A DNA stretch of 17,129 nucleotides from Nitrospinota bacterium (GCA_003696125.1 RFHZ01000683.1:1-17129); one strand, 5' to 3'; shown: positions 8,240 to 16,287, numbered from the stretch's first letter. Numbers and translations are program-made. Notes: a model not told the origin generated them from the sequence alone.

Positions 8240-9232
8240 TTACCGCTCTGGTCTCTCCTTTTCCATCTGCCGTATATAGGCAACCGTCCGCCGCAACCCT
8301 TCGGCAAAGCCTACTATGGGCCGGTAGCGTAAGAGCTGGCGAGCCCGGGAGATATCGGCCTGTGAGTGTTTCACATCTCCGGGGCGGGGAGTGGTATACT
8401 CGGCCTGAATCCTTTGGCCAAAGATCTTCCCGAGCTCCTGTAAAAGCTCGTTCAGCGTTATCCGCTCCCCACAGGCGATGTTACAGACCATTCCCGAGAC
8501 CTCCGGGGCCTCCAGGGCCAGGAGGTTGGCCTGGACGATGTTATCGATATACGAGAAGTCGCGGGATTGTTCGCCATCACCGTACACCACCGGTCGCTCT
8601 CCGTTCAATATCTGGTGGATAAAACGGGGGATAACGGCAGCGTACTGGGCGTAAGGGTTCTGGCGGGGTCCAAAGACATTGAAGTAGCGCAGGGAAACGG
8701 TCTCCAGGCCGTAGACATGCGCAAAAACTCGACAGTACTGCTCTCCGGCCAGTTTAGAAACCGCATAAGGAGACAGGGGCTGCGGAGGCATGTCCTCGTG
8801 CTTGGGCAGCACCGGGGAATCCCCATACACCGAGGAAGATGAGGCATACACAAAGCGCTTGACCCTGGCTTCATACGCGGCCACCAGGAGGTTAAGGGTC
8901 CCCTCGATGTTCACCTGACTCGTTGTTTGCGGGTCTTCTAGAGAGCGGGCAACCGAAGGGAGAGCCGCCTGGTGCAGGATGAAATCGACCCCCCGCACCA
9001 CCTCCTGCAATCCGGAAAAGTCTCGCAGATCTCCCTGGACAAAACAGAGACTCCCCCCCTTTTCCTGCACCGCCGGGGTGGCGGCAACACGCATGAGCAC
9101 TTCCAGATGGCTTTTCTTCCCGGTGGCAAGGTTGTCGATGACGATGACTTCCTGGCCTTGTCTGAGTAAAGCTTCGGCAATATGGGATCCGATGAAACCT
9201 GCTCCCCCCGTAACCAAATAGCGTTGAGTCAT
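8240..9232 (-). CDS. NAD-dependent nucleotide-sugar epimerase (WbpP/TviC-like extended SDR)
   Basis: The 330-residue protein is an extended short-chain dehydrogenase with GGAGFIGSH near residues 9-17. The catalytic triad region is SSSSVYGD with Tyr156 and Lys160 (YAVSK). LHQAALPSVARS, LRYFNVFGPRQNP, YAAVIPRF and GDGEQSRDFSYIDN are typical of UDP-N-acetylhexosamine 4-epimerases related to WbpP/TviC. The exact sugar cannot be fixed by eye. ATG 9232 is preferred over an upstream in-frame start at 9337 because the fold begins there and GAGG lies upstream. A 193-bp gap separates it from ihfB, and the comEA-like remnant follows. With UXS it forms a small sugar-nucleotide pair inside an otherwise housekeeping block, probably for O-antigen or exopolysaccharide precursors. 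Confidence 0.9.
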   Translation of the reverse strand: MTQRYLVTGGAGFIGSHIAEALLRQGQEVIVIDNLATGKKSHLEVLMRVAATPAVQEKGGSLCFVQGDLRDFSGLQEVVRGVDFILHQAALPSVARSLEDPQTTSQVNIEGTLNLLVAAYEARVKRFVYASSSSVYGDSPVLPKHEDMPPQPLSPYAVSKLAGEQYCRVFAHVYGLETVSLRYFNVFGPRQNPYAQYAAVIPRFIHQILNGERPVVYGDGEQSRDFSYIDNIVQANLLALEAPEVSGMVCNIACGERITLNELLQELGKIFGQRIQAEYTTPRPGDVKHSQADISRARQLLRYRPIVGFAEGLRRTVAYIRQMEKERPER

Positions 9233-9382
9233 CTCTTTTCCTCTATCTTCACTCTGCCCCCCTGCTCCTCCGGGAGGGCACCCATACAGATTTTCTGGTG
9301 ACTCTCTTCTCTCTATCGTATCGACAGCAACGCACAAAAAGATGAGGGAAGAATTTCTCCTGGCCTGCTACGCTCCGTCTAT

Positions 9383-9421
9383 CTCCCCAGGGGAAGGCGC
9401 TTCTCCCCTCACCTGGGGGAG
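9383..9421 (-). terminator. GC-rich hairpin just after ihfB
   Basis: CTCCCCAGG (9383-9391) pairs with CCTGGGGGAG (9412-9421) with one bulged G. The interior GGGAAG/CTTCTCCC can extend the stem. It begins 4 bp after the ihfB stop, where a terminator or 3' stabilising structure would lie, but no T-run follows on the minus strand. Factor-independent termination is therefore uncertain. Confidence 0.35.
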
Positions 9422-9425
9422 CAGA

Positions 9426-9701
9426 TCATTGGTCCACCATCTCTCTCAACTCTTTTCCCGCGCGGAAAAAGGGTACCTTCTTGGCCGGGATATGCACCGT
9501 CGCTCCTGTCTTGGGGTTCCGTCCCTCCCGCGGATGCCGGTAACGCACGCGAAAGCTCCCAAACCCCCTGAGTTCTACCTTGTCTCCCCGCGCCAGGGCA
9601 TCAGCAATACTGGCAAAAAGAGTATTGACAATGACTTCTGTCTGTTTCTTGGTCAGGTTGATCCTCTCTGCCACCTTTTCCACCAACTCCGCTTTGGTCA
9701 T
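9426..9701 (-). CDS. ihfB: HU/IHF-family DNA-bending protein, probable IHF beta
   Basis: The 91-residue protein is a complete HU/IHF protein. It bends DNA in the nucleoid and acts as an architectural factor in transcription, recombination and replication. The N-terminal MTKAELVEKVAERI and the core RGFGSFRVRYR are typical. The beta-arm carries GRNPKTGATVHIPAKK with the intercalating proline, and the protein ends PFFRAGKELREMV. IHF-beta rather than HU is inferred mainly from position: in Proteobacteria ihfB follows cmk-rpsA, and here it follows cmk-rpsA-sppA. ATG 9701 has AGAGGGG upstream. A 124-bp gap before it could hold its own promoter; none is clear to me. A GC-rich hairpin follows the stop. 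Confidence 0.9.
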   Translation of the reverse strand: MTKAELVEKVAERINLTKKQTEVIVNTLFASIADALARGDKVELRGFGSFRVRYRHPREGRNPKTGATVHIPAKKVPFFRAGKELREMVDQ

Positions 9702-9825
9702 TCTTTTTCCCCTCTTACGCCCCCTGTAAGTCTCTTCTTCTGTCCAGCAGCTCAGAGGCCGTTCCCTGTCCTGCCCTCTCCTCGCTTCTCACCGCTTACG
9801 GCTGCTCGTGGGGGAGAGAGACGGC

Positions 9826-10725
9826 TCAATACCAGAGATATTGGAGCTGGTATCTCCTGCTGTACAGATAATTGCCTAAAAGCGTTTCCCAGGAGAGATC
9901 TCCCCGTAGCAGCGTCCAGAGGAGTCCCCGTTCCGGCTCACCGCGGACTACGCGAGGTTCTCCCGGAATCCCTACCGACTTTGCCGTAGCCAGAATCGCA
10001 TCGCGCAGGCTTCCCAGTCGATCTACCAGACCAAGCTCTAAAGCCTGCCGGCCGGAAAAGATCCGTCCATCAGCCAGCTCTCGTACCCGGTCTACGGTGA
10101 GTTGCCGTCCTTCTGCCACCGCCTCAACAAATTGGGCATGTACATCTTCCAGGAGGGCCTGCAGGATCTGGCGTTCGCTCTCATCTAAGGCCCGAAACGG
10201 AGAACCAAGGTCTTTGTACCGGCCACTCTTCATCACCTCGAACTTGAGTCCCACCTTTTCCAGCAGCGCCTCAACGTTCGACAGGTGCAAAATCACCCCG
10301 ATACTCCCGGTAATCGTTCCCGGGTTGGCAAAAATGGTTTCCGCCGCTACTGCCACATAGTATCCACCCGAGGCGGCCACATCTCCGAGAGAAGCAACGA
10401 CCCGTTTTCCCTGCTCCCGGGTGCGACGAATCTCCCGGTAGAGTTCCTGCGAGGGGACCACCCCTCCTCCTGGGCTGTCTATACGCAGGACGATAGCCTT
10501 GATAGAGCTATCCCTGCTGAAGCGTTGTAGCTGCTTGATAATGGGACGGGCATCGATGAGTGGTCCCGTGATCGGTATCAGGCCGATTCGTCCCTTCCCC
10601 TCGCTCCATACCGTATCTTTCCCTTCCCACAGGGTCAAGAAGAAGGCGAAGAGAAAGAAGGAGAGTCCCAGGATACCAAAGGTCACTAGCCCGATTACCC
10701 AGAGGTTTCGGGATGTACCGGCCAT
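9826..10725 (-). CDS. sppA: Signal peptide peptidase SppA, 36K type
   Basis: SppA is a membrane-anchored serine protease that degrades cleaved signal peptides. This 299-residue protein is the short, single-domain type rather than the duplicated 67K enterobacterial form. One N-terminal membrane segment covers about residues 9-32 (LWVIGLVTFGILGLSFFLF). The catalytic dyad is Ser119 (DVAASGGYYVA) and Lys171 (MKSGRYKDLGSP), the usual Ser/Lys pair. DSPGGGVVPS at residues 83-92 is the conserved oxyanion-region loop. ATG 10725 starts 12 bp after the rpsA stop, with AAGGGGAAG between, so it is probably co-transcribed with rpsA. An sppA between rpsA and ihfB occurs in several non-gamma lineages. Confidence 0.95.
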   Translation of the reverse strand: MAGTSRNLWVIGLVTFGILGLSFFLFAFFLTLWEGKDTVWSEGKGRIGLIPITGPLIDARPIIKQLQRFSRDSSIKAIVLRIDSPGGGVVPSQELYREIRRTREQGKRVVASLGDVAASGGYYVAVAAETIFANPGTITGSIGVILHLSNVEALLEKVGLKFEVMKSGRYKDLGSPFRALDESERQILQALLEDVHAQFVEAVAEGRQLTVDRVRELADGRIFSGRQALELGLVDRLGSLRDAILATAKSVGIPGEPRVVRGEPERGLLWTLLRGDLSWETLLGNYLYSRRYQLQYLWY

Positions 10726-10737
10726 GTTGTCTTCCCC

Positions 10738-12588
10738 TTAGACTTCAGCCGGTTCATCGGTGGTCGGCTTTTCCTCATCCCTGTCTACCGTTTCTCCTGC
10801 CTCCTCTGGAAGCTGGGAACTCTCCGCAGGGAGAGCATCTGACGGAGGGGTTTCTGCCACCTCTTCCTTGGGAATCTCGTCATCCGCAAGCCCCATCTCC
10901 TCCTGATACGCCTTGATGCTTAACCCGATGCGCCGTTCCGCGGCGTCGACTTTGAGCACCTTCATCCAGACCCGGTCTCCCACGGAAACCACCTCTTCTG
11001 GGCTGCCGATACGGCGCCGGGTCAACTCGGAGATGTGGACCAGCCCTTCCACTCCTTCTTCCAGTTCGGCAAAAGCACCAAAATTGGTGATCTTCACGAT
11101 TTTCCCCACCAGAGAAGTCCCTACCGGATACTTCTCTTCCACACTCTCCCAGGGATCAGGGGTCAGTTGCTTGATCCCCAACGATAACCGCTCATTCTCC
11201 TTATCCACGCTGAGGACCTTGGCCCGAACCACTTCCCCCTTTTTCAAGACCTCAGAAGGATGACCGATCCGTTGGGCCCAGGAAATATCCGAGATATGAA
11301 TTAAGCCGTCAATCCCTTCTTCCAGTGTTAGAAAGGCGCCAAAATCGGTCAGGTTCCGTATTCTTCCTTCGACAATGGTTCCCACCGGATACTTCTCATC
11401 GATGGTAGACCAGGGATTCGGTTCGGTCTGCTTCATGCCGAGGGAAATCCGCCGTTTTTCTTTGTCCAGGCTCAGCACCACCGCCTCGACGATATCGCCG
11501 ATGGCTACCACCTTCGAGGGATGTCGAATCCGTTTTGTCCAGGACATCTGCGAGATGTGGACCAGGCCTTCCACCCCCTCTTCCAACTCCACGAATGCGC
11601 CATAGTCGGTGATACTGACCACTTTGCCCCGTACCCGGCTCCCCTCAGGGTATTTGACATCGACCGTTTCCCACGGATCAGGGGTGATCTGCTTAATGCC
11701 CAGGGAGACCCGTTCATTTTCCCGATCGTACTTGAGGACTTTGACCCGGATCTTATCCCCAATGGCAAAGAGATCTGAGGGATGCGATACCCGTCCCCAC
11801 GACATATCGGTGATATGGAGCAACCCATCGATCCCCCCCAGATCTACGAAGGCACCATAGTCGGTGATGTTCTTCACCACCCCTTCCACAATCTGTCCCT
11901 CTTCCAAGGAGGCCAGGGTCTTCCGTTTCGCTTCCTCCCGTTCTTCCTCCAGGAGGACACGACGGGAGAGGACGATATTCCCTCGCCGGCGATTCAGCTT
12001 GATGATCTTCATGGGCAGCTTCTGGCCAATGAGTTTGTCCAGATTGCGAATCGGTCGGAGATCGACCTGCGAGCCGGGGAGAAAAGCCTTCAGCCCGATA
12101 TCAACCGTTAGCCCCCCCTTAATCCGGGCAACGATCGTGCCCTCGACCACCTCTCCTCTTTCGTAGAGCCGGCTGATCTCCTCCCAGACTTTGATCCGAT
12201 TCGCCTTCTCTTTGGAGAGGACAACGAGCCCCTCACTATCCTCCTTTGTCTCTAACAAGACCTCGACCGTATCCCCGACCTTGAGGTTTTCCGCCTCCTC
12301 TTTAAACTCGTGTAAGGGGATCAGCCCCTCTGACTTATAGCCCACATCCACCAGGACCGCATCCCGGGTAATCTGCACCACCTGTCCCCGGACAATCTCC
12401 CCTTCCTGGATATGTGCGAGGCTCTCATCGTAGAGCTTCTCCATCGTTGCCTCATCAAAGAAATCGGGGCCTTCGCTCGACGATGCAACCTCTTCCCTTG
12501 ACTCACCCCCTTCCCCGGGTAACGAGATTACCGGCTCTTGGATTCCTCCCTCCCTCTGTTCCGCTGACACCTTTTTTTCTTCGATCAT
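10738..12588 (-). CDS. rpsA: 30S ribosomal protein S1, six S1 domains
   Basis: S1 binds mRNA on the 30S subunit and helps initiation on structured or weak sites. The protein has 616 residues, longer than E. coli S1 (557). Six S1 repeats start near residues 63, 145, 231, 317, 403 and 490. Repeats 1-2 are divergent (ribosome-binding type) and 3-6 are canonical, with ITDYGAFVDL, GLVHISQMSW and similar. The extra length is an acidic N-terminal extension (about 50 residues) and a Glu/Asp/Pro-rich tail (about residues 562-616), probably disordered. ATG 12588 follows GGAGG at 9-nt spacing. cmk lies 45 bp upstream, the classical cmk-rpsA pair. The short leader contains a GATAAG/CTTATC inverted repeat that might take part in autoregulation. 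Confidence 0.97.
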   Translation of the reverse strand: MIEEKKVSAEQREGGIQEPVISLPGEGGESREEVASSSEGPDFFDEATMEKLYDESLAHIQEGEIVRGQVVQITRDAVLVDVGYKSEGLIPLHEFKEEAENLKVGDTVEVLLETKEDSEGLVVLSKEKANRIKVWEEISRLYERGEVVEGTIVARIKGGLTVDIGLKAFLPGSQVDLRPIRNLDKLIGQKLPMKIIKLNRRRGNIVLSRRVLLEEEREEAKRKTLASLEEGQIVEGVVKNITDYGAFVDLGGIDGLLHITDMSWGRVSHPSDLFAIGDKIRVKVLKYDRENERVSLGIKQITPDPWETVDVKYPEGSRVRGKVVSITDYGAFVELEEGVEGLVHISQMSWTKRIRHPSKVVAIGDIVEAVVLSLDKEKRRISLGMKQTEPNPWSTIDEKYPVGTIVEGRIRNLTDFGAFLTLEEGIDGLIHISDISWAQRIGHPSEVLKKGEVVRAKVLSVDKENERLSLGIKQLTPDPWESVEEKYPVGTSLVGKIVKITNFGAFAELEEGVEGLVHISELTRRRIGSPEEVVSVGDRVWMKVLKVDAAERRIGLSIKAYQEEMGLADDEIPKEEVAETPPSDALPAESSQLPEEAGETVDRDEEKPTTDEPAEV

Positions 12589-12609
12589 ACAAAGAGACCT
12601 CCACCTGAA

Positions 12610-12638
12610 GATAAGTTGTTTTTAGGGTATTGCTTATC
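12610..12638. repeat. GATAAG/CTTATC inverted repeat in rpsA leader
   Basis: GATAAG (12610-12615) and CTTATC (12633-12638) are perfect 6-bp arms around a 17-nt A/T-rich spacer. The upstream arm overlaps the cmk stop codon on the minus strand, and the whole lies in the 45-bp cmk-rpsA gap. It could form a weak hairpin before the rpsA Shine-Dalgarno. A chance repeat cannot be excluded. Confidence 0.3.
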
Positions 12639-13323
12639 CGTCTTGCCTACCACAAGAACGCACTTGTTCTAACATAAGATGTAAAGCTTCGTCAATAGTT
12701 AATTTCGTGGTGTCGATACGAATCGCATCTGGAGCGGCCCGCAACGGAGAGAGGGCCCGGGACCTGTCACGCTGATCTCGGGCCTGGATCTCGGCGCTGA
12801 TGGTGGCCAGATCAACCGCTTTTCCCGCCTGGCGGAGCTGCTCATATTTGCGTCGGGCCCGTTCTTCTACGCTGGCCTCCAGATAGAACTTTATCGGAGC
12901 CTCAGGGAGAACAACGGTCCCGATATCCCGCCCTTCCATCACCACCCCTCCTGCCTCCAGAGCCATCTCCCGCTGTTTGCGGACCAACGCCTCTCTTACC
13001 CCGGGATAGACGGAGATTTGAGAGGCCAGTTGCCCTAAATCCTCTGTGCGGAGCTGGAGCATGGAGAGGCACTCCTCCTCCACCCAGAGGCATGTCTCTT
13101 CTCCCTGGACAAAGCGCAGCCGGCATCGGGCACTCAGAGCCTCAACCGCCTCTTGATCCGTGGGATCGATACCCCGCTTGCGAACCAGCCAGGCCAGGGC
13201 GCGATACATCGCCCCGGTGTCGATGTAGAGCAGGCCGAGTCGATGCGCAAGGAGCCGGGCCAGGGTACTCTTCCCGGCCCCGACCGGACCGTCGATCGCG
13301 ATGACCTGTTTTTCTTTCTCCAC
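12634..13323 (-). CDS. cmk: Cytidylate kinase
   Basis: Cmk phosphorylates CMP and dCMP with ATP, recycling nucleotides from RNA and lipid turnover. From GTG 13323 the protein has 229 residues, the usual length. The P-loop is GPVGAGKST near residues 11-19, followed by LLYIDTGAMYRA and, in the nucleoside-binding part, VMEGRDIGTVVLP. RDQRDRSRALSPLRAAPDAI near the C-terminus is a strong family signature. GTG 13323 is chosen because AGGAG lies 8 nt upstream and the P-loop is then about ten residues in. A longer in-frame start at 13389 would add an uncharacteristic charged N-terminus. ribF ends 93 bp upstream and rpsA starts 45 bp downstream. Confidence 0.95.
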   Translation of the reverse strand: MEKEKQVIAIDGPVGAGKSTLARLLAHRLGLLYIDTGAMYRALAWLVRKRGIDPTDQEAVEALSARCRLRFVQGEETCLWVEEECLSMLQLRTEDLGQLASQISVYPGVREALVRKQREMALEAGGVVMEGRDIGTVVLPEAPIKFYLEASVEERARRKYEQLRQAGKAVDLATISAEIQARDQRDRSRALSPLRAAPDAIRIDTTKLTIDEALHLMLEQVRSCGRQDG

Positions 13324-13416
13324 TCTCTCTTCTCCTCTCTCCTCTTCCCGCAGGAACACGCAAACCCTGATACTCCCTGCTCTGTACATGGACGCGTCCA
13401 GAATGAGGAAAGGGGG

Positions 13417-14373
13417 TCAGCTATTCTCCTGGGGTTGAGGGAAGGTGGTATGACGACGAAAGAACGCCTGGGCATAGCGCACATCAGATGCGATCTGTTC
13501 GACCAGAGCGGTGACCGAGGGGAAGCGCCTCTCGTCTCGGATCTTCTCCAGGAAGGCAAGTTCCACCTGCTCTCCATAGATCTGCCGGGAAAAATCGAAG
13601 AGATGAACCTCGATGCGGCGCTGGTCACGCTGGAAGGTGGGATTGACCCCGATGTTGGTGATGCTGGCATACCAGTGTCCCTGCAGGAAGGTCTCCGTTA
13701 CATATACCCCGTTGGCCGGAATCAACTCGTTCGCCGGACGAATATTCGCCGTAGGAAACCCCAGCTCTGTGCCTTTACGAAAACCGGGAATCACTTCTCC
13801 TTCCAGCATATAAGGCCGTCCCAACAGTCGGCTTGCTTCTTGCACTGCTCCCCTTTGCACCAGGTGGCGGATGCGGGTGCTGCTCACCACTCCCCCTCCA
13901 TTTTGCACCGGGGCCAGGATTTTCACCGCAAACCCGGCTGTAGCCCCCAGGGATTCCAGGAGGGCTGGGGTTCCCTGGCGACCCCGCCCAAAGGCAAAGT
14001 CGTACCCCACGTAGATCTCTTTCACGCCGATCCGCCGGTGAAGGATCTCCTCGACAAACCTCTCTGCCTCCCAATTGGCAAACTCCCGGGTAAAGGGGAG
14101 GCAGATGGTTATGGCGATCCCGTAGCGTTGCAACAGGCGCATCTTTTGGGAAGTAGTGGTAATCAAGACCGGACACTTCTCCGGGGCGAGGACCTTTAAC
14201 GGGTGGGGATCAAAGGTGAGTACCATCGGGGTGCCGGCCATCTCCTCCGCCCGCTGGCAAACCCGGGTCAGCAAGGCCTGATGGCCTCGATGCACGCCAT
14301 CAAAATTGCCAAGAGTTAAGACAGGAAAGGGGAGACCGCTTGGAATATCTGCGATATCACGAATAATCTTCAT
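13417..14373 (-). CDS. ribF: Bifunctional riboflavin kinase / FAD synthetase
   Basis: RibF makes FMN from riboflavin and then FAD from FMN. The 318-residue protein is full length. The N-terminal FAD-synthetase domain has the nucleotidyltransferase motif GNFDGVHRGHQ (residues 22-32), VLTFDPHP, YVGYDFAFGRGRQG and the SSTRIR motif. The C-terminal riboflavin-kinase domain has GTELGFPTANI and EVHLFDFSRQIYGE. ATG 14373 heads the minus-strand block. Candidate -35 (TTGAGG) and -10 (GGTAAT) boxes at 17-bp spacing lie just upstream. No RFN/FMN riboswitch is recognisable in the short leader. cmk follows after 93 bp. Confidence 0.97.
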   Translation of the reverse strand: MKIIRDIADIPSGLPFPVLTLGNFDGVHRGHQALLTRVCQRAEEMAGTPMVLTFDPHPLKVLAPEKCPVLITTTSQKMRLLQRYGIAITICLPFTREFANWEAERFVEEILHRRIGVKEIYVGYDFAFGRGRQGTPALLESLGATAGFAVKILAPVQNGGGVVSSTRIRHLVQRGAVQEASRLLGRPYMLEGEVIPGFRKGTELGFPTANIRPANELIPANGVYVTETFLQGHWYASITNIGVNPTFQRDQRRIEVHLFDFSRQIYGEQVELAFLEKIRDERRFPSVTALVEQIASDVRYAQAFFRRHTTFPQPQENS

Positions 14374-14385
14374 ACGAGTTTACAC

Positions 14386-14414
14386 ATTACCCTACCACCT
14401 AATACACACCTCAA
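14386..14414 (-). promoter_or_regulatory. Candidate sigma70-type promoter for ribF
   Basis: On the minus strand TTGAGG (14414-14409) and GGTAAT (14391-14386) are separated by 17 bp. The -35 matches TTGACA in 4 to 5 of 6 positions and the -10 matches TATAAT in 4 of 6. ribF ATG lies 12 bp after the -10 box, so the transcript would be nearly leaderless or initiated very close to the gene. A second start site further upstream is possible. Confidence 0.4.
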
Positions 14415-14426
14415 CGATTTGGGGAA

Positions 14427-14442
14427 GCTATAGCACTATAGC
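14427..14442. repeat. Perfect inverted repeat / tandem octamer, operator-like
   Basis: GCTATAG-CA-CTATAGC is a perfect 7-bp inverted repeat with a 2-bp centre. The same stretch holds two tandem copies of TATAGCAC (14429-14436 and 14437-14444). It lies 13 bp beyond the -35 box of the ribF promoter candidate and about 120 bp from the tolC-side promoter. This is a position suited to a dimeric regulator acting on one or both genes. No regulator gene is nearby. Confidence 0.4.
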
Positions 14443-14565
14443 ACCTCTTTTCCCTCTGTGCAAGCAAAATCCCCTTTCCCTCCCTCCCACCGGCCAGCCT
14501 CCCCGGGAAGTCCTGTCGCCGGGAACACCTCTCCCCTCGATCGCCTGCCGGAGAGGAGAAAACTC

Positions 14566-14595
14566 TTGACAAAAGGAGAAGGCAGTGCTTGTATA
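14566..14595 (+). promoter_or_regulatory. Candidate promoter for the tolC-like gene
   Basis: A consensus TTGACA (14566-14571) is followed after 18 bp by TGTATA (14590-14595), a weak -10 match. TTGTAT at 17-bp spacing is an equally weak alternative. The gene starts about 110 bp downstream. The -35 is exact, but the -10 is poor, so confidence is moderate. Confidence 0.4.
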
Positions 14596-14705
14596 GGAGA
14601 AGAGAGGAAAGGCTCCATGGAACCGGAGGGGATACACAGGGCAGAGATGGGAGGAGGGGTATAGCCTCTCCAGTCACGGAAGAGAGGGACCAGGGAGAGG
14701 AATTC

Positions 14706-16250
14706 ATGCAGCGAGGGAAGGGTATCGTCCTGATTATGATCTGTCTTTCTCTGTGGTGGAGTGGGGAAAAAACGGTGTGGGCCGCAACGCCGTCCTCCCT
14801 CCCCCCCTCTGCGCAGCCCCTCCCTGCGGAGATGGCCCTGAGCCTGGAGGAGAGCATACACCTCGCCCTCCAGAACAACCTCGATCTCCACATCGAGCGC
14901 TTTGGACCCCAGATCCAGGCCACAACCGTAGGGGTCGAGCAAAGCGCTTTTGATCCCTCCCTGACCCTTCGCTCTCGTATTGCCCGGGAGCGAGAGGGGA
15001 AAGATGCACCGGCCAGCTTTCCCAACGAAGGGGTCTCTGACGAAAAGATCGTTGAGGTCGAGGGACGCCTGGAACAACGCCTCCCCACAGGGAGCCGGTA
15101 CACCCTTCGTTTCCAGGAAGAGCGGCTGGACAGCAATGAGAGCGGGGCAGGACGTACCATCAATCCGACCCATACCCAGTCCCTCCGACTCTCCTTCCGC
15201 CAAAGCCTGCTGCGCAACTTCGGCTATCGCGTGAATACAACCCCCATCCGTTTGGCCCGGAACAACCAGCGGATCTCAGAACACGTCTTTCGGCAACGGG
15301 TCATCGATATCGTTACTCAGGTAGAGGAGCTGTACTGGAACCTGGTGCTCCGCAAGGAAGAACTGAAGGTGGAAGAGCAGCAACTCCGCCTGGCCCAAGA
15401 CCTCTTGCAGAAGGCCCGCGTCCAGGTAGAAGTGGGGACCCTCGCTTCCCTGGACTTGCTGCAGGCCGAAGCCGAGGTGGCCTCGCTCCAGGGGGATGTG
15501 ATCATTGCGCAGAATCGTGTGGCCACGGCCAACGATCGGCTGAAGGCGGCCTTAAATCTCCCCCAGACTCTCCAGGACTGGGAAGTGGACATCATTCCCA
15601 CCGACCAACCGGACTTCGTCTCCCAACCCCTCTCCGTTGATACGGCGATCGAAACGGCGTTCCTGCACCGTCCCGACTACCGCCAGGCCCAAATCGACAT
15701 CGAAAACCGCTCGCTCCAGCTCCGTTTCAGGAAAAATCAGCTCTACCCGCTGCTCGATCTTAATGGCAGTGTCGGCCTGAACAATCGACTCGAAGAGGAG
15801 TTTGCCGATGCTCTCGACTCTACCTTCTCTGGAAAGTTCTTCTCCTGGGAAGTCGGACTGACGCTACAGATCCCTCTCGGCAACCGTGAGGCCCGGAATC
15901 GCTTTACGCGAGCCAAACTGGAAGCCTCCCAGGCCCTGACGGCGTTGAAACGCCTGGAACAGCAGATCATTGTCGAGGTACGAGAGGCGGTACGCAACGT
16001 GCGGGCCAGTCAGGAACGGGTGGCCACCACGCGCCTTGCGCGAGAACTGGCAGAGAAACAACTCGCTGCGGAGGAGAAGAAACTGGCCGTTGGTCTTTCC
16101 AGTGTGCGCAACGTCCTGGAACTCCAACGCGATTTGGCCGTTGCCCGCCGTAACGAGATCCAGGCTCTCATCGATTATCGTCTTGCCCTCGCCACCCTGG
16201 CCAAAGCCCAGGGGATCACTCTGGACGTTTACCATTTAACTCTCGAATAG
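14706..16250 (+). CDS. TolC-family outer-membrane channel/efflux protein
   Basis: TolC-family proteins are trimeric outer-membrane channels with a periplasmic alpha-barrel for efflux or type I secretion. The 514-residue protein begins with a signal peptide (about residues 1-27: basic MQRGK, hydrophobic IVLIMICLSLWW, cleavage near VWA-AT). Two outer-membrane-efflux repeats follow. Each has a long coiled-coil helical part, for example VEELYWNLVLRKEELKVEEQQ and LARELAEKQLAAEEKKLAVG. TolC-type motifs include LALQNNLDL, VGTLASLDLLQAEAEVAS and LQIPLGNREARNRF. ATG 14706 is chosen because AGAGG lies 5 nt upstream and the signal peptide starts there. No membrane-fusion or inner-membrane pump gene is adjacent, so the partner is unknown. 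ruvX follows after 37 bp. Confidence 0.92.
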   Translation: MQRGKGIVLIMICLSLWWSGEKTVWAATPSSLPPSAQPLPAEMALSLEESIHLALQNNLDLHIERFGPQIQATTVGVEQSAFDPSLTLRSRIAREREGKDAPASFPNEGVSDEKIVEVEGRLEQRLPTGSRYTLRFQEERLDSNESGAGRTINPTHTQSLRLSFRQSLLRNFGYRVNTTPIRLARNNQRISEHVFRQRVIDIVTQVEELYWNLVLRKEELKVEEQQLRLAQDLLQKARVQVEVGTLASLDLLQAEAEVASLQGDVIIAQNRVATANDRLKAALNLPQTLQDWEVDIIPTDQPDFVSQPLSVDTAIETAFLHRPDYRQAQIDIENRSLQLRFRKNQLYPLLDLNGSVGLNNRLEEEFADALDSTFSGKFFSWEVGLTLQIPLGNREARNRFTRAKLEASQALTALKRLEQQIIVEVREAVRNVRASQERVATTRLARELAEKQLAAEEKKLAVGLSSVRNVLELQRDLAVARRNEIQALIDYRLALATLAKAQGITLDVYHLTLE

Positions 16251-16287
16251 GAAAACCGGTCTACCCAGGAAGGAGAATCATCTACCG

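Larger units (their letters stand above)
14374..14705. other. Divergent ribF/tolC-like intergenic region (332 bp)
   Basis: No convincing gene is seen. The ribF side is A/T-rich and carries a candidate minus-strand promoter (14386-14414) and a perfect inverted repeat (14427-14442). The middle (about 14455-14560) is C-rich and looks featureless. The right side carries a candidate plus-strand promoter (14566-14595) and a purine-rich leader of about 110 nt. An in-frame TTG at 14589 could extend the tolC-like frame upstream, but the added sequence does not resemble a signal peptide. Confidence 0.6.

Noticed and set aside
13389-13400. Perfect 12-bp palindrome TGGACGCGTCCA in the ribF-cmk gap
   Set aside because: It is loopless, single-copy as far as I can see, and short enough to arise by chance; no promoter is positioned around it.
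13153-14199. Plus-strand open frame of 348 codons opposite cmk and ribF
   Set aside because: It lies antisense to two unmistakable genes, has no recognisable domain and no good ribosome-binding site; it reflects codon bias on the coding strand.
14374-14460. FMN riboswitch upstream of ribF
   Set aside because: The leader is too short and lacks the conserved RFN helices.
14411-15217. Minus-strand open frame across the ribF/tolC gap
   Set aside because: It is an Arg/Ser/Leu-rich shadow covering the tolC-like signal peptide and promoter region, without family features.
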